Source: Sphingobium sp. SCG-1
GTDB taxonomy: Bacteria > Pseudomonadota > Alphaproteobacteria > Sphingomonadales > Sphingomonadaceae
DNA length: 64,000 bases
NCBI RefSeq assembly: GCF_002953135.1
Contig: NZ_CP026372.1
Location: 868,001 to 932,000, forward strand
Reading direction: 5' to 3'
The position numbers and the translations under genes are program-made. A model generated the notes under the pieces. That model was given only the letters and a program-made list of their open reading frames with translations, searched no databases and had not been told where the DNA came from. Each line of letters starts with the position of its first letter. Position 1 is the first letter of the stretch. Of this stretch, positions 34,016 through 42,628 are shown piece by piece.

Positions 34016-34455
34016 GCTTCTTCACGTCAGTCACGACCGAGGACTTCGATCCCGCCCCCGAACTGGCGGCGCTCGAAAAGCTGGGCGGCGGCGGCGTCGC
34101 CAGCTTTACTGGCATCGTGCGTGGCGGCGAAGGACTCGTAAGCCTCCATCTCGATCATTATCCCGCAATGACGCAGGCGCAGGTGGACAGGATTGCCGCG
34201 GACGCAATGGCACGCTGGCCGCTACTGGGGATACGCATCGTTCACCGCGTCGGCACGCTGCTGCCGGGTGAGCGCATCGTCTTTGTCGGCACCGCATCGG
34301 CGCGCCGCACCGCCGCCCTGGAAAGCTGTGCCTTCCTTATCGATTGGCTGAAGAGCCACGCGCCGTTCTGGAAGAAGGAAACTTTCGATGATGGGCGGCA
34401 AAACTGGGTGGAGGCCAAAGCTGAGGACAACGCCAAAGCCGCGTCCTGGCGCTGA
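34012..34455 (+). CDS. moaE: Molybdopterin synthase catalytic subunit
   Basis: A 147-residue MoaE protein. Characteristic stretches are GGVASFTGIVRG near the N-terminus, LDHYPAMTQAQ, and the catalytic-lysine region SHAPFWKKETF close to the C-terminus. With MoaD it inserts two sulfurs into cyclic pyranopterin monophosphate. The gene is read with moaD through an ATGA overlap and ends nine bases before the convergent oxyR stop. Confidence 0.94.
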   Translation: MSFFTSVTTEDFDPAPELAALEKLGGGGVASFTGIVRGGEGLVSLHLDHYPAMTQAQVDRIAADAMARWPLLGIRIVHRVGTLLPGERIVFVGTASARRTAALESCAFLIDWLKSHAPFWKKETFDDGRQNWVEAKAEDNAKAASWR

Positions 34456-34463
34456 CCTAGGCT

Positions 34464-35399
34464 CTACGCAGCAACCTTTTCCCGGACCTTCCGCGGCGCT
34501 TTCGCAGCCTCCCGCAGGATGTCCGCGAGCATCCGGAATTCCTTCTCGCGCGGACTGTTCCTGCGCCAGATCAGGGCGATATCTCGCTTGGCGTTATCGG
34601 TGTTCAAGGGCCGCGCGACGATCTGGGTATTGTCCAATATGCCCCCGGCGATCGCCATTTCAGGCAGCATGGTAAGGCCAAGGCCATTGTCCACCATCTG
34701 AACCAGCGTATGCAGCGACGTGCCCATCATCGTCGCCTCCGCGCGCAGCTCAGGACGGTTGCAGGCGGCAAGCGCGTGATCCTTCAGGCAGTGTCCGTCC
34801 TCCAGCAGCAGCAACCGCGCCTCATCGATCATATCGGCATCGATATGTGCAGGCGGATCGCGGGGATCGTCTTTGGGAAATGCGACGAACAGCGCATCGG
34901 AAAACAGCATTTCGCTGTCCACGTCACCCGTCGCATAGGGTAGCGCAAGCAGCACGCAATCAGCCTGTCCATGACGCAGCGACTCGACCGCAGCGTGGCT
35001 CGTCTCTTCACGCAGGTACAGCTTGAGATCGGGCTTTTCGGCCCGCAACCGGGGCAGCAACTGCGGCAGCAGGAACGGCGCAATCGTCGGAATGACACTC
35101 ATCCGCAGTTCGCCGCTCAGCGGTTTGCCGGCCGCCTGCGCAATGCCCGCCAATTCTTCTGCTTCCCGCAATACCCGGTGGGCCTTCTCTACGATCCGGT
35201 CGCCAAGGGCCGTAAACCGCACGACCCTGCGCGTACGTTCGACCAACGTCACGCCGATCAGCGACTCCAGTTCGCGTATCCCGGCGGACAGCGTCGATTG
35301 CGTCACGAAGCAGGCATCCGCCGCTTTACCAAAATGGCCCTGTTCCTTCAGCGCCACCAGATATTGCAACTGCTTGAGCGTCGGCATGTAGCTCGACAT
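34464..35399 (-). CDS. oxyR: LysR-family peroxide sensor OxyR
   Basis: A 311-residue LysR-type regulator. The N-terminal winged helix contains GHFGKAADACFVTQSTLSAG. The C-terminal sensing domain carries LLEDGHCLKDHALAAC, in which the two cysteines nine residues apart match the Cys199/Cys208 pair of E. coli OxyR that forms the peroxide-induced disulfide. GLGLTMLPEMA is another OxyR-like stretch. It senses hydrogen peroxide and activates defence genes. It follows the TauE/SafE permease gene on the same strand with a gap of only 38 bases, so the two may share a transcript. No catalase or ahpC lies nearby. Confidence 0.93.
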   Translation of the reverse strand: MSSYMPTLKQLQYLVALKEQGHFGKAADACFVTQSTLSAGIRELESLIGVTLVERTRRVVRFTALGDRIVEKAHRVLREAEELAGIAQAAGKPLSGELRMSVIPTIAPFLLPQLLPRLRAEKPDLKLYLREETSHAAVESLRHGQADCVLLALPYATGDVDSEMLFSDALFVAFPKDDPRDPPAHIDADMIDEARLLLLEDGHCLKDHALAACNRPELRAEATMMGTSLHTLVQMVDNGLGLTMLPEMAIAGGILDNTQIVARPLNTDNAKRDIALIWRRNSPREKEFRMLADILREAAKAPRKVREKVAA

Positions 35400-35437
35400 G
35401 ATCTACTCCCTCGATTGATAAGGGAAATATAATCGCT

Positions 35438-36223
35438 CTACCCGATATATCCAAGCCACTTGGCAATGCCGAACAGTGATGTGAGGGTGAGGACGATACC
35501 GACAGAAACCATCAGCACCTTGGGCGCGATGTGCCGTGCCAGCATAGCGCCCAACGGCGCGGCAATAACCCCGCCGATCAACAGGCCCGATGTTGCGATG
35601 GTGAACGCCTCCCATCCGATGTTGAGGAAGAAGGCGATAGAGATGCTCAGCGTCAGGATGAACTCGACGCTATTGACGGTGCCAATGGTATGACGCGGGC
35701 TTGATCCCTGAATCAGCAGGTTGGACGTCACCACCGGTCCCCAGCCACCGCCGCCGATGGCATCGAGAAAGCCCCCGACAAGGCCCAGGGGGCCTACGAT
35801 CTTCGGATTGTTATGCTTGGGCGGCAAATGTCGTGCACGCCAGATGAGAAAAACGCCGATCGCCAGCAGATATGCCTGTATGAACGGTTTGACCACATCG
35901 CCATCTATGTTCGAAAGCACATAGGCGCCCAGCACACCGCCGACCACGCCGGGAATGACAAGCCGCCGGAAGAGGCTCCAGTCGACATTGCGATGCGCGA
36001 TGTGGCTGATTGCCGACACTCCGGTCGTGCATGTCTCCGCCGCATGGACGCCTGCGGACGCCGCAGAAGGCGGCACACCCAATGCGAGCAGCAGCGTGCT
36101 GGAGATTACGCCATAGGCCATGCCAAGCGCGCCATCCACCACTTGCGCAAAGAAGCCGACCAGCACAAACGGCCAGAGGGCGTCGGCATGAGCCGCGCCT
36201 GCGCTCAAGATCGAATCGATCAT
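35438..36223 (-). CDS. TauE/SafE-family sulfite/organic anion permease
   Basis: A 261-residue protein with about eight membrane segments of the TauE/SafE family (UPF0721). The two half-repeats are seen as GFFAQVVDGALGMAYGVISS and GLVGGFLDAIGGGGWGPVV, each with the D-G/A-x-G-G-G motif of the family. Members export sulfite or move sulfoacetate, sulfonates or related anions. It is divergent from cysE, and mddA lies close by, so a sulfur-compound role is favoured over other anions, by context only. Confidence 0.86.
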   Translation of the reverse strand: MIDSILSAGAAHADALWPFVLVGFFAQVVDGALGMAYGVISSTLLLALGVPPSAASAGVHAAETCTTGVSAISHIAHRNVDWSLFRRLVIPGVVGGVLGAYVLSNIDGDVVKPFIQAYLLAIGVFLIWRARHLPPKHNNPKIVGPLGLVGGFLDAIGGGGWGPVVTSNLLIQGSSPRHTIGTVNSVEFILTLSISIAFFLNIGWEAFTIATSGLLIGGVIAAPLGAMLARHIAPKVLMVSVGIVLTLTSLFGIAKWLGYIG

Positions 36224-36384
36224 CTAGGCCCCTTATACTTCGTATTGTCTATCGCCGTGCTTGGCTTTTCAAGTTTTGCCAAACAACTTTCTCTTGTCCC
36301 ATGCGAAGGCAAAAACGGCGTACCTCTGGAATAAGTAACCAAGAACGCCTATTCTGTACATTGGTTCAGGTCAAAGGGCGTCCT

Positions 36385-37092
36385 ATGGTCCGTCGTCTCA
36401 TTGCGTATCTCGATTCGATCAAGTCGCGAGATCCCGCACCGCGCTCACGCGCGGAGATAATGCTGTATCCCGGCGTGTGGTCGCTGGCGTTTCATCGCGT
36501 CGCCCATCGCCTTTATCGCGCGGAGCTGTTCTTCCTCGCGCGTGCGATCAATCACATGTCGCGCTTCCTCACCGGCAACGATATTCATCCTGGAGCACGG
36601 ATCGGCCAGCGGTTCTTCATCGATCACGGCTTTACCGTAATCGGCGAAACCGCTGAGATTGGCGACGATGTCACCATCTATCAGAACGTCACGCTCGGCG
36701 GCACCGATCCGGCCAATGGCATCGCGGGCAAGCGGCATCCCACTATCGGTAGCGGCACGATCATTGGCTCTGGTGCGCAGGTGCTGGGGCCGGTGACGGT
36801 CGGACCCCGTTCGCGGATCGGCGCGAATGCCGTCGTTACCAAGAACGTGCCGGATGGCGCGACCATGGTCGGTATTCCGGCGCGGCAGATGCTGGTCGAC
36901 GTCACCGCCTATCAGCGGGATTTCGTCCCCTACGGCACGCCGTGCAGCAACAATTTCGATCCCGCCACGCAGAAGCTGGAACTGCTCCAGTGCGAAGTCG
37001 AAGAACTGCGCAAGCGCCTCGCCGCACTGGCTGAGGAGCAAGGCCGCCAGCTTCGCAAGTCTGACGATGTAGAGGAGCGCGGCTGCGCCTGA
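36385..37092 (+). CDS. cysE: Serine O-acetyltransferase
   Basis: A 235-residue left-handed beta-helix acetyltransferase of the short EpsC/CysE type. After an N-terminal helical part (AEIMLYPGVWSLAFHRVAHRLY) the hexapeptide repeats run from DIHPGARIGQRFFIDHG to IGANAVVTKNVPDGA. The catalytic His/Asp region is FIDHGFTVIGETAEIGDD. It makes O-acetylserine for cysteine synthesis. The C-terminal ~45 residues are helical and charged, longer than the feedback tail of some homologues. The start at 36385 is chosen by alignment with family N-termini. It shares a TGATG junction with the next gene. Confidence 0.92.
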   Translation: MVRRLIAYLDSIKSRDPAPRSRAEIMLYPGVWSLAFHRVAHRLYRAELFFLARAINHMSRFLTGNDIHPGARIGQRFFIDHGFTVIGETAEIGDDVTIYQNVTLGGTDPANGIAGKRHPTIGSGTIIGSGAQVLGPVTVGPRSRIGANAVVTKNVPDGATMVGIPARQMLVDVTAYQRDFVPYGTPCSNNFDPATQKLELLQCEVEELRKRLAALAEEQGRQLRKSDDVEERGCA

Positions 37093-37451
37093 TGAGCAGT
37101 GCTTTTCATCCGGGCAATGTCACGCCTTTTCCATCAGGGCGCACCGAATCGCAGACATTGTTCGACCGGCAGGAACTGATGCGGATCATGGATCTGTATG
37201 GCCGGATGGTGTCGGCGGGGCATTGGCGCGATTATGCCATCGACATGGGAAAGGACGCGGCGGTCTTCTCCGCCTTCCGTCGCTCCGCCGAACGGCCCGA
37301 ATATCGAATCGAAAAGCGTCCCGCATTGCGCAACCGTCAGGGTATGTGGGCACTGATCGGGGAAGCGGGCGCAGTGCTGAAACGCGGTGCTGACCTGGGA
37401 CCGGTTCTGGCACCGGTCGAGCGCAAGCTGATGAAGCTGGTTGAGGAGTAG
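37092..37451 (+). CDS. DUF2794-family protein of unknown function
   Basis: A 119-residue protein recognised as DUF2794 by FDRQELMRIMDLYGRMVSAGHWRDYAI, the FRRSAERPEYRIEKRP stretch and the GAVLKRGADLGPVLAPVERKLMKLV end. The family is widespread in alphaproteobacteria and has no established function that I know of. There is no signal peptide or membrane segment. The start shares a base with the cysE stop, so its translation is coupled to cysE, hinting at a link to sulfur or cysteine metabolism. That link is inference from position. Confidence 0.85.
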   Translation: MSSAFHPGNVTPFPSGRTESQTLFDRQELMRIMDLYGRMVSAGHWRDYAIDMGKDAAVFSAFRRSAERPEYRIEKRPALRNRQGMWALIGEAGAVLKRGADLGPVLAPVERKLMKLVEE

Positions 37452-38186
37452 CTACTTGCCGCCAAAGCGGGGGGAGAGCATCCCGACCCGCGATTTGTAA
37501 TCCTGATAATCCTTGCCGAACAGGGCGATCAGGTCTTTCTCCTCATAGCCGATCGCGACGACGATATAGAGCGACATTCCCACTGCAAACAGCAAGTGAC
37601 CCGCCGTCATCAGCGGCGTGGCCCAGAAGGCTATAAGGAACCCGCTATACAGTGGATGCCGCACGATCTTGTAGAAGAAGGGCTGGCGAAACTGCGGTGC
37701 CACTGCGCTTCCGCCGCGCATGTTCTGATAAACCTGCCGCAGCCCGAACAACTCGAAATGGTTGATGAGGAAGGTGCTGAGCAGCACGATCAGCCAGCCG
37801 AGACCGAACAGCGCCCATAACATCCCTGCGCCAATCGGATTTTCCACACGCCAGACCGTGGTAGGTATCGGCAGCCAGAAAAAGAACATGATCCATAGTA
37901 TGGCGCTGGTCACCAGCACATACATGCTGCGCTCGATCGGCTCAGGGATGTAGCGAGTCCATACCTGCTTGAAGCCTTTCCGCGCCATCACGCTATGTTG
38001 CAGGCCGAACAGCGCGATCAGCAGGATGTCCGTGATGACAGCCGTCGAGACATCGGCTTCGCGCCCATAACTGATCGTACGCGGTACGCCAGGAATGTCG
38101 CCCACGAACGCCACGAGGTACAGGAACGTCGCGAGGAAGATAAAATAGGCGGCAACGCCAAACAGTGCCGATAAACCACGCGACAT
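37452..38186 (-). CDS. mddA: MddA-like methanethiol S-methyltransferase (NnrU/ICMT superfamily)
   Basis: A 244-residue protein with five or six membrane segments. The N-terminus YFIFLATFLYLVAFVGDIPGVP, then LFGLQHSVMARKGFK, and the SAM-binding end RHPLYSGFLIAFWATP and YEEKDLIALFGKDY match MddA, which methylates methanethiol to dimethyl sulfide. The superfamily also includes NnrU and isoprenylcysteine methyltransferases, so specificity is likely but not certain. ATG 38186 is chosen for GGAGGGCACC before it; the frame is open 11 codons further. It converges with the cysE-DUF2794 pair with no spacer (stop codons abut at 37451/37452). Confidence 0.82.
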   Translation of the reverse strand: MSRGLSALFGVAAYFIFLATFLYLVAFVGDIPGVPRTISYGREADVSTAVITDILLIALFGLQHSVMARKGFKQVWTRYIPEPIERSMYVLVTSAILWIMFFFWLPIPTTVWRVENPIGAGMLWALFGLGWLIVLLSTFLINHFELFGLRQVYQNMRGGSAVAPQFRQPFFYKIVRHPLYSGFLIAFWATPLMTAGHLLFAVGMSLYIVVAIGYEEKDLIALFGKDYQDYKSRVGMLSPRFGGK

Positions 38187-38531
38187 GGTGCCCTCCACCG
38201 CTGATCGTTTCGGCACCATACCATCCTTGACCCAGCGGTGCCAGTTGAGCCGTTCCTAAGCAGTGTTGCGGAGTTTTTATGTCTGTTCCGGCAAGCGCGG
38301 CCTAATCGAGAGCAGCCTTATCAAGAGCGCGCGCCTGATTGTCGCGCAAGAGTCGCGCAAGCAACGCACAAGGACGCATCACCTGTTGGTAGTCTTTCTT
38401 CAGGTTACCGCATGACGCTCCAATCGCTGTCACAAAATAGAAACAAATATTCCTCTGAAGTGAAACAAAATTGTCATAGGCGGGCCTTCCGACACGGTGC
38501 TTGGAAGTGGTCGGCAGACTCGACGGAGAAC
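38187..38531. other. Intergenic region with phosphate-regulated promoter of the porin gene
   Basis: These 345 bases separate mddA (minus) from the porin gene (plus). The 3' third holds an AT-richer patch with phased Pho-box-like half-sites. In the 5' two thirds I see no gene or repeat; an open frame runs through in the porin frame from 38238 but lacks coding character and a ribosome-binding site. Confidence 0.6.
38427..38477 (+). promoter_or_regulatory. Pho box array upstream of the porin gene
   Basis: Seven-base half-sites recur every 11 bases: CTGTCAC (38427), TAGAAAC (38438), ATTCCTC (38449, poor), GTGAAAC (38460) and TTGTCAT (38471), with A/T-rich four-base spacers (AAAA, AAAT, TGAA, AAAA). 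The spacing and the outer sites match the PhoB site CTGTCAT-N4-CTGTCA. The array ends 54 bases before the porin start. Confidence 0.65.
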
Positions 38532-39962
38532 ATGATGACGTTCCAGAACAGCGTGCTGGTTACTGCAATGGCGCTTGCCGCCTTACCGTCGGTCGCGTCC
38601 GCTCAGGCACTGAGTGCACAGGAAGCGGCAGAACTTCGCGCGCAAGTTGCAGCCCTCAAGGCGCAGGTTGATCGTCTGGAAGCGCGGCTGGATAACGCCG
38701 CCTCAAGCACCGCCAGCGCGCCAACTACGTCTGCGCCCTTATCCTCGCCTCAGATCGCCGCTACCGATCCAGCACAACCGACAGCGCCTCAACCCCAGTC
38801 GGGCAAGAGCGATACAGGCATCAAATGGAAAGGTGCACCACAACTCAGTCTTGGCGATGCGACGTTCAAGGTGAACGGGCGCATTCAGTACGACGCTGGT
38901 TATCTGTCCTTGCCAAAGTCCGTCAATGACCGTGCCGTGGGCTATTCCAACGAACTTCGCCGCCTGCGCCTTGGCGCTACGGGAACATTGGGCGGCGGCT
39001 TCGGCTACAAGCTTGATACGGAACTGTCGGACAACGCCGTCGATATCGTCGACACCTACATCACGTACCAGGCTGGCAAACTGCTGGTGACACTCGGCAA
39101 TCAGAATCAATTTCAGTCTCTGGATGAACTGATCGGCGATAGCACCGGCTCCGTCATGGAGCGCGCTGCGTTTACTGACGCGTTCGGGTTTGAGCGGCGG
39201 CTGGGACTGTCCGTCCAATACAAGACCAAGTTGCTGATCGCGCAGGGCGGTATCTTTTCCGACAGCATCGATTCGCTCGCCAACAACAGCGACGGTTCCG
39301 CTGGCGGCGACGAGAACAACAGCTTCGCGCTGGACGGACGCATCGTCGTCACCCCCAAGCTTGGCGACATGCAGTTGCAGTTCGGCGGCTCCTATCACTG
39401 GCGGGACTTTCAGCGTCTGTCCGAAGCGCCGGTCCAGTACCGTCAGCGCCCGTACCTGCACAGCGTCAACAGCCGCTTCCTCGCCACACCCAGGATCGCC
39501 GCAGAAGGCGAGTCGCATTACGGCTTTGAACTTGCGGGCAGCAAGGGGCGGCTGTTCTTCGCAGGCGAGGGCCACTGGTTGCGATCCATGCGGCCCGGTC
39601 TTGCCGACCCCAGGTTCTTCGGGGGCTATGCCGAAGTCGGCTACTTCCTGACGAAGGGCGACGCACGCCCGTTGCAGGACGGCATCTTCGGCCGGACCGA
39701 TCCTGCCAATCCGGTGAGTGAAGGCGGCCCCGGCGCATGGCAGGTGGCATTTCGCTACGACTATCTTGATCTCAATGATAAGGGCATCGTGGGCGGCACG
39801 CAGAACGCTTACATCGTTGGACTGGTATGGACGCCGATCAATTATCTGCGCTTCAATGCGAACTACGCGCACCTGTCCTACACCAATGCTGCGATACTTG
39901 CCGGCACGCGCGCGGATTACAGCGCGGATGTCATGGCGTTACGCGCGGAACTTGATTTCTAA
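38532..39962 (+). CDS. Phosphate-selective porin, OprP/OprO family
   Basis: A 476-residue outer-membrane protein. A signal peptide (MMTFQNSVLVTAMALAALPSVASA, cut after ASA) is followed by a short coiled coil (AAELRAQVAALKAQVDRLEARL) and a Ser/Thr/Pro linker. The barrel of the OprP/OprO type begins FKVNGRIQYDAGYLSLPK, has the family stretches ELRRLRLGATGTLGGGFGYKLDTEL and MERAAFTDAFGFERRLG, and ends in Phe (ALRAELDF) as porins do. It would take up phosphate or polyphosphate under starvation, consistent with the Pho box array upstream and the pst operon nearby. ATG 38532 is preceded by GGAGAAC. Confidence 0.9.
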   Translation: MMTFQNSVLVTAMALAALPSVASAQALSAQEAAELRAQVAALKAQVDRLEARLDNAASSTASAPTTSAPLSSPQIAATDPAQPTAPQPQSGKSDTGIKWKGAPQLSLGDATFKVNGRIQYDAGYLSLPKSVNDRAVGYSNELRRLRLGATGTLGGGFGYKLDTELSDNAVDIVDTYITYQAGKLLVTLGNQNQFQSLDELIGDSTGSVMERAAFTDAFGFERRLGLSVQYKTKLLIAQGGIFSDSIDSLANNSDGSAGGDENNSFALDGRIVVTPKLGDMQLQFGGSYHWRDFQRLSEAPVQYRQRPYLHSVNSRFLATPRIAAEGESHYGFELAGSKGRLFFAGEGHWLRSMRPGLADPRFFGGYAEVGYFLTKGDARPLQDGIFGRTDPANPVSEGGPGAWQVAFRYDYLDLNDKGIVGGTQNAYIVGLVWTPINYLRFNANYAHLSYTNAAILAGTRADYSADVMALRAELDF

Positions 39963-41812
39963 CGCAGGGCTTGCGCCGAAAGCGCATTGCAATCAGCGTC
40001 TTGCGCCGTCGCGCCTTGTTTCCCGGCGATTGCCCGGCCGAGCATCTTGAGTACGTTGCCCACGGACTTGGTCTCCTTGGGAATGACGATGTCAGGTGCC
40101 TTGATTGTGCCGCGGATCGGCACAGTGCCGGAAAGCCGCAATATGCTTTTGGCCTTCGGTGTGCCCGCCAGGTTGAGCGACAGTTGCTCGGTCCTTAGAT
40201 TGACCGCCCCGCTGGCCCGCGTCAGCGCTCGCGTCGTGTCGATCAGGACAGGATTGGCCCGCGCGATCCCATTCTGCACGTCCAGCCGCGTGACCATGCA
40301 GCGCAGCGTCGCAAGTTCCCGCTTGTCTGTCGTAAGGCCGCGACCGATGTCCTGCCCCAATAGCGACGCTGTACGCGCGGGGATCGTGCCGTCCCGCGCC
40401 ACCAGCGCGATCACACCGCTCGATTGTCCGATCGCGCTGCGGATCGTGCGACCCCGCCCGGCAAGACGCAGTTTCCCGCTGAGCTTGCCGTCGATGTCCG
40501 CATCGGGGAAGAAATCCAATAGCCGCGCATCGCGCACATTCATCGCGACGCTAAGCAACGGCGAGGGAGCTACTCCGCCTCCAGCCCGCTGATCCACGGA
40601 TAATGTGCCGACGAACCGTCCGCGCGTCAGTCCCAATTCCAGCGGATCAAGCACCAGCCGCGTTCTTTCCAGTAACATCGTTCCTCTCAGGCTCCGGAAG
40701 GGCGAAGAGCCGGGCCACAGCAAAGTGCCCACGCGCAACCTCAGCCGACCATCGGTCTTTGCCACGCTGTGCAGATCGATGGCGGTATCCGGCACCACGC
40801 GGTCGCCGACCTCCGCGCGCTTCGCCTGCCCGCGTGCTTTCCCCGCGTCGCTGGCGAGGTCCGAAAAATCGAACCGGCGCGAATGGACGTCGCCATCGAT
40901 CCGCGTTCGCCCGTCGCGCTTCCGGATCGTGGCGCTCCCTGCGATATCGGATCGCCCGATCGTACCGCGCAGGTTGGTGACGGTCCAATCGGGCCTGTCG
41001 CGCCGCACCTTCGCGGACAGCTTGACTGGCTGCGTACCTGGCAGGCCCGCTTCGATAATCACGTCCACCAGCGCCAGATCGTCGCCATAGGCCGTGGCGT
41101 CGGCGGTCAGATGCCCCATGTCCAGAGGATGATCCATCGTCCCCTTGAAAGTCGCGCCGACCGCCGCGCCCTTGATCTCCGCGCGGAACGGCCATGGTTT
41201 ATCGGCTGCCGCCCCGGCAATTGCGCCTCCCTCCACGACGACATCGACGGGACGTCCCTTGATGAGTCCCGTGCCGCGCATGACCAATCCGCGACGGACA
41301 TCCGCCTCCACCTTCAGGTCGACACTGCGGTCCCGCTTGGCGTCGCGATAGATGACGCGGCTGTCCGTGACCTTCAGGCGGGAGAGGGCAGGGCGGCGCC
41401 CCCCGCCTTCACTCTTGGCTCCATCGTCCCAGCTTTCGCGGCCTTGCCTGTCGCGGATCAGCGTTACGGTCGCGCCACGTACATCGAATGCTTCGACAGC
41501 AATATGCCCCGTCAGCAGCGAGAAGGCGCTGAACCGAAGGCGCGCTTCTGCGACACGCGCAAGATCGCCTGGCCCTGCCCAGCGCGGCTGCGGAATACTA
41601 ACGCCGCGCGCCGTGACTTCGGGATGAAAGGAAAAGCGGTCGGTTCGTTCCAGCACTTCGATATGTGCGGGCCGACCGAGCCGTTTGGAAAGCCGCTGCT
41701 CGATTGTGCCGCGAAGCGCACCCCAGGGAAAAGCCGCAAGTCCGATCAGCATGAGGAGCGCAAGCAAAGCTACGATCAGCGGACCCTTCACCCACCACGA
41801 CACTGTCCGCAA
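39959..41812 (-). CDS. AsmA-family envelope protein
   Basis: A 617-residue protein: one N-terminal membrane segment (residues ~10-30), then a long beta-rich periplasmic region. The AsmA pattern is seen at the start (GTIEQRLSKRLGRPAHIEVLERTDRFSFHPEVTARGVSI) and near the end (LSGTVPIRGTIKAPDIVIPKE, the typical AsmA C-terminal strand set). AsmA-like proteins are thought to form lipid-transfer bridges between the membranes. The predicted start is a weak TTG at 41812; GTG 41803 or GTG 41791 are alternatives. It is convergent with the porin gene (four-base overlap) and lies 106 bases downstream of phoB on the same strand, so it could be read with the pho genes. Confidence 0.85.
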   Translation of the reverse strand: MRTVSWWVKGPLIVALLALLMLIGLAAFPWGALRGTIEQRLSKRLGRPAHIEVLERTDRFSFHPEVTARGVSIPQPRWAGPGDLARVAEARLRFSAFSLLTGHIAVEAFDVRGATVTLIRDRQGRESWDDGAKSEGGGRRPALSRLKVTDSRVIYRDAKRDRSVDLKVEADVRRGLVMRGTGLIKGRPVDVVVEGGAIAGAAADKPWPFRAEIKGAAVGATFKGTMDHPLDMGHLTADATAYGDDLALVDVIIEAGLPGTQPVKLSAKVRRDRPDWTVTNLRGTIGRSDIAGSATIRKRDGRTRIDGDVHSRRFDFSDLASDAGKARGQAKRAEVGDRVVPDTAIDLHSVAKTDGRLRLRVGTLLWPGSSPFRSLRGTMLLERTRLVLDPLELGLTRGRFVGTLSVDQRAGGGVAPSPLLSVAMNVRDARLLDFFPDADIDGKLSGKLRLAGRGRTIRSAIGQSSGVIALVARDGTIPARTASLLGQDIGRGLTTDKRELATLRCMVTRLDVQNGIARANPVLIDTTRALTRASGAVNLRTEQLSLNLAGTPKAKSILRLSGTVPIRGTIKAPDIVIPKETKSVGNVLKMLGRAIAGKQGATAQDADCNALSAQALR

Positions 41813-41918
41813 TTTTAAGCCTGCTCTTTCGGGGCATCACGCTGGGATAAGCATGTGCAGCAGGGACGCACGAGCAGGACTTTCGTTCCGCTATCGCATC
41901 AAGCGCGGCTTCGTAGCG

Positions 41919-42617
41919 TCAGGCTGCGCCGTCCGTATCAAGCGCATAGCCGGCCGACCTGACGGTGCGGATGATATCGCGATGGGCATCGCCATTGATC
42001 GCCTTGCGCAAGCGGCGGATGTGCACATCCACCGTGCGCAGTTCGATGTCGCTGTCTTGTCCCCATACGCTGTCGAGCAGCCGTTCGCGCGAAAAGACCC
42101 AGCCCGGATGCTCCAGGAAGTGCTTGAGCAGGCGGAATTCCGTGGGTCCGAGCGAAACCATCTGCCCGGCACGACGGACTTTGTGGCCTACGGTGTCCAT
42201 TTCGATGTCGGCAAAGGACAATGTCTCGCCCGCCAAAGCAGGCCGCACGCGCCGCAGCACTGCGCCTACCCGTGCCACGAGTTCGCGCGGGGAAAAAGGC
42301 TTGGTCACATAATCGTCCGCACCGGTTTCCAGGCCGCGTACGCGATCCTCTTCCTCGCCGCGTGCCGTCAGCATGATGATGGGGACGTTGGCCGTGCCTG
42401 TCATCCGGCGCAGGCGGCGGCACACTTCGATGCCGGACAGGCTTTCCACCATCCAGTCGAGCAATACGATATCGGGCGTATCCTCCTGCGCCAGGATCAG
42501 CGCTTCCTCGCCGTCCACGGTGTGGGAAACCTCGAAATCTTCTCGCTTGAAATGCCAGATCAGAAGCTCGGCCAGCGCCGCATCGTCTTCCACCAGCAAC
42601 ATCTTGGCTCGCGCCAT
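41919..42617 (-). CDS. phoB: Phosphate regulon response regulator PhoB
   Basis: A 232-residue OmpR-type regulator. The receiver has the acidic pocket (VEDDAAL), phosphoacceptor in DIVLLDWM, and Lys in VTKPFSPRELVAR. The C-terminal winged helix has LGPTEFRLLKHFLEHPGWVFSRERLLDSVWG and RTVDVHIRRLRKAI, typical of PhoB. It binds the Pho boxes that precede pstS and the porin gene. It follows phoU after 11 bases on the same strand. The partner kinase gene phoR, often beside phoB, is not in this window. Confidence 0.95.
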   Translation of the reverse strand: MARAKMLLVEDDAALAELLIWHFKREDFEVSHTVDGEEALILAQEDTPDIVLLDWMVESLSGIEVCRRLRRMTGTANVPIIMLTARGEEEDRVRGLETGADDYVTKPFSPRELVARVGAVLRRVRPALAGETLSFADIEMDTVGHKVRRAGQMVSLGPTEFRLLKHFLEHPGWVFSRERLLDSVWGQDSDIELRTVDVHIRRLRKAINGDAHRDIIRTVRSAGYALDTDGAA

Positions 42618-42628
42618 GGCCGTCGTCC

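Noticed and set aside
35400..35437. Partial palindrome in the short gap upstream of oxyR that could be an OxyR site
   Set aside because: The match to the OxyR ATAG-type pattern is poor and the gap is too short to judge by eye.
38739..39872. A 377-codon minus-strand frame opposite the porin gene
   Set aside because: Arg-, His- and Gly-rich translation without domains; the porin with signal peptide and C-terminal Phe is clearly the gene.
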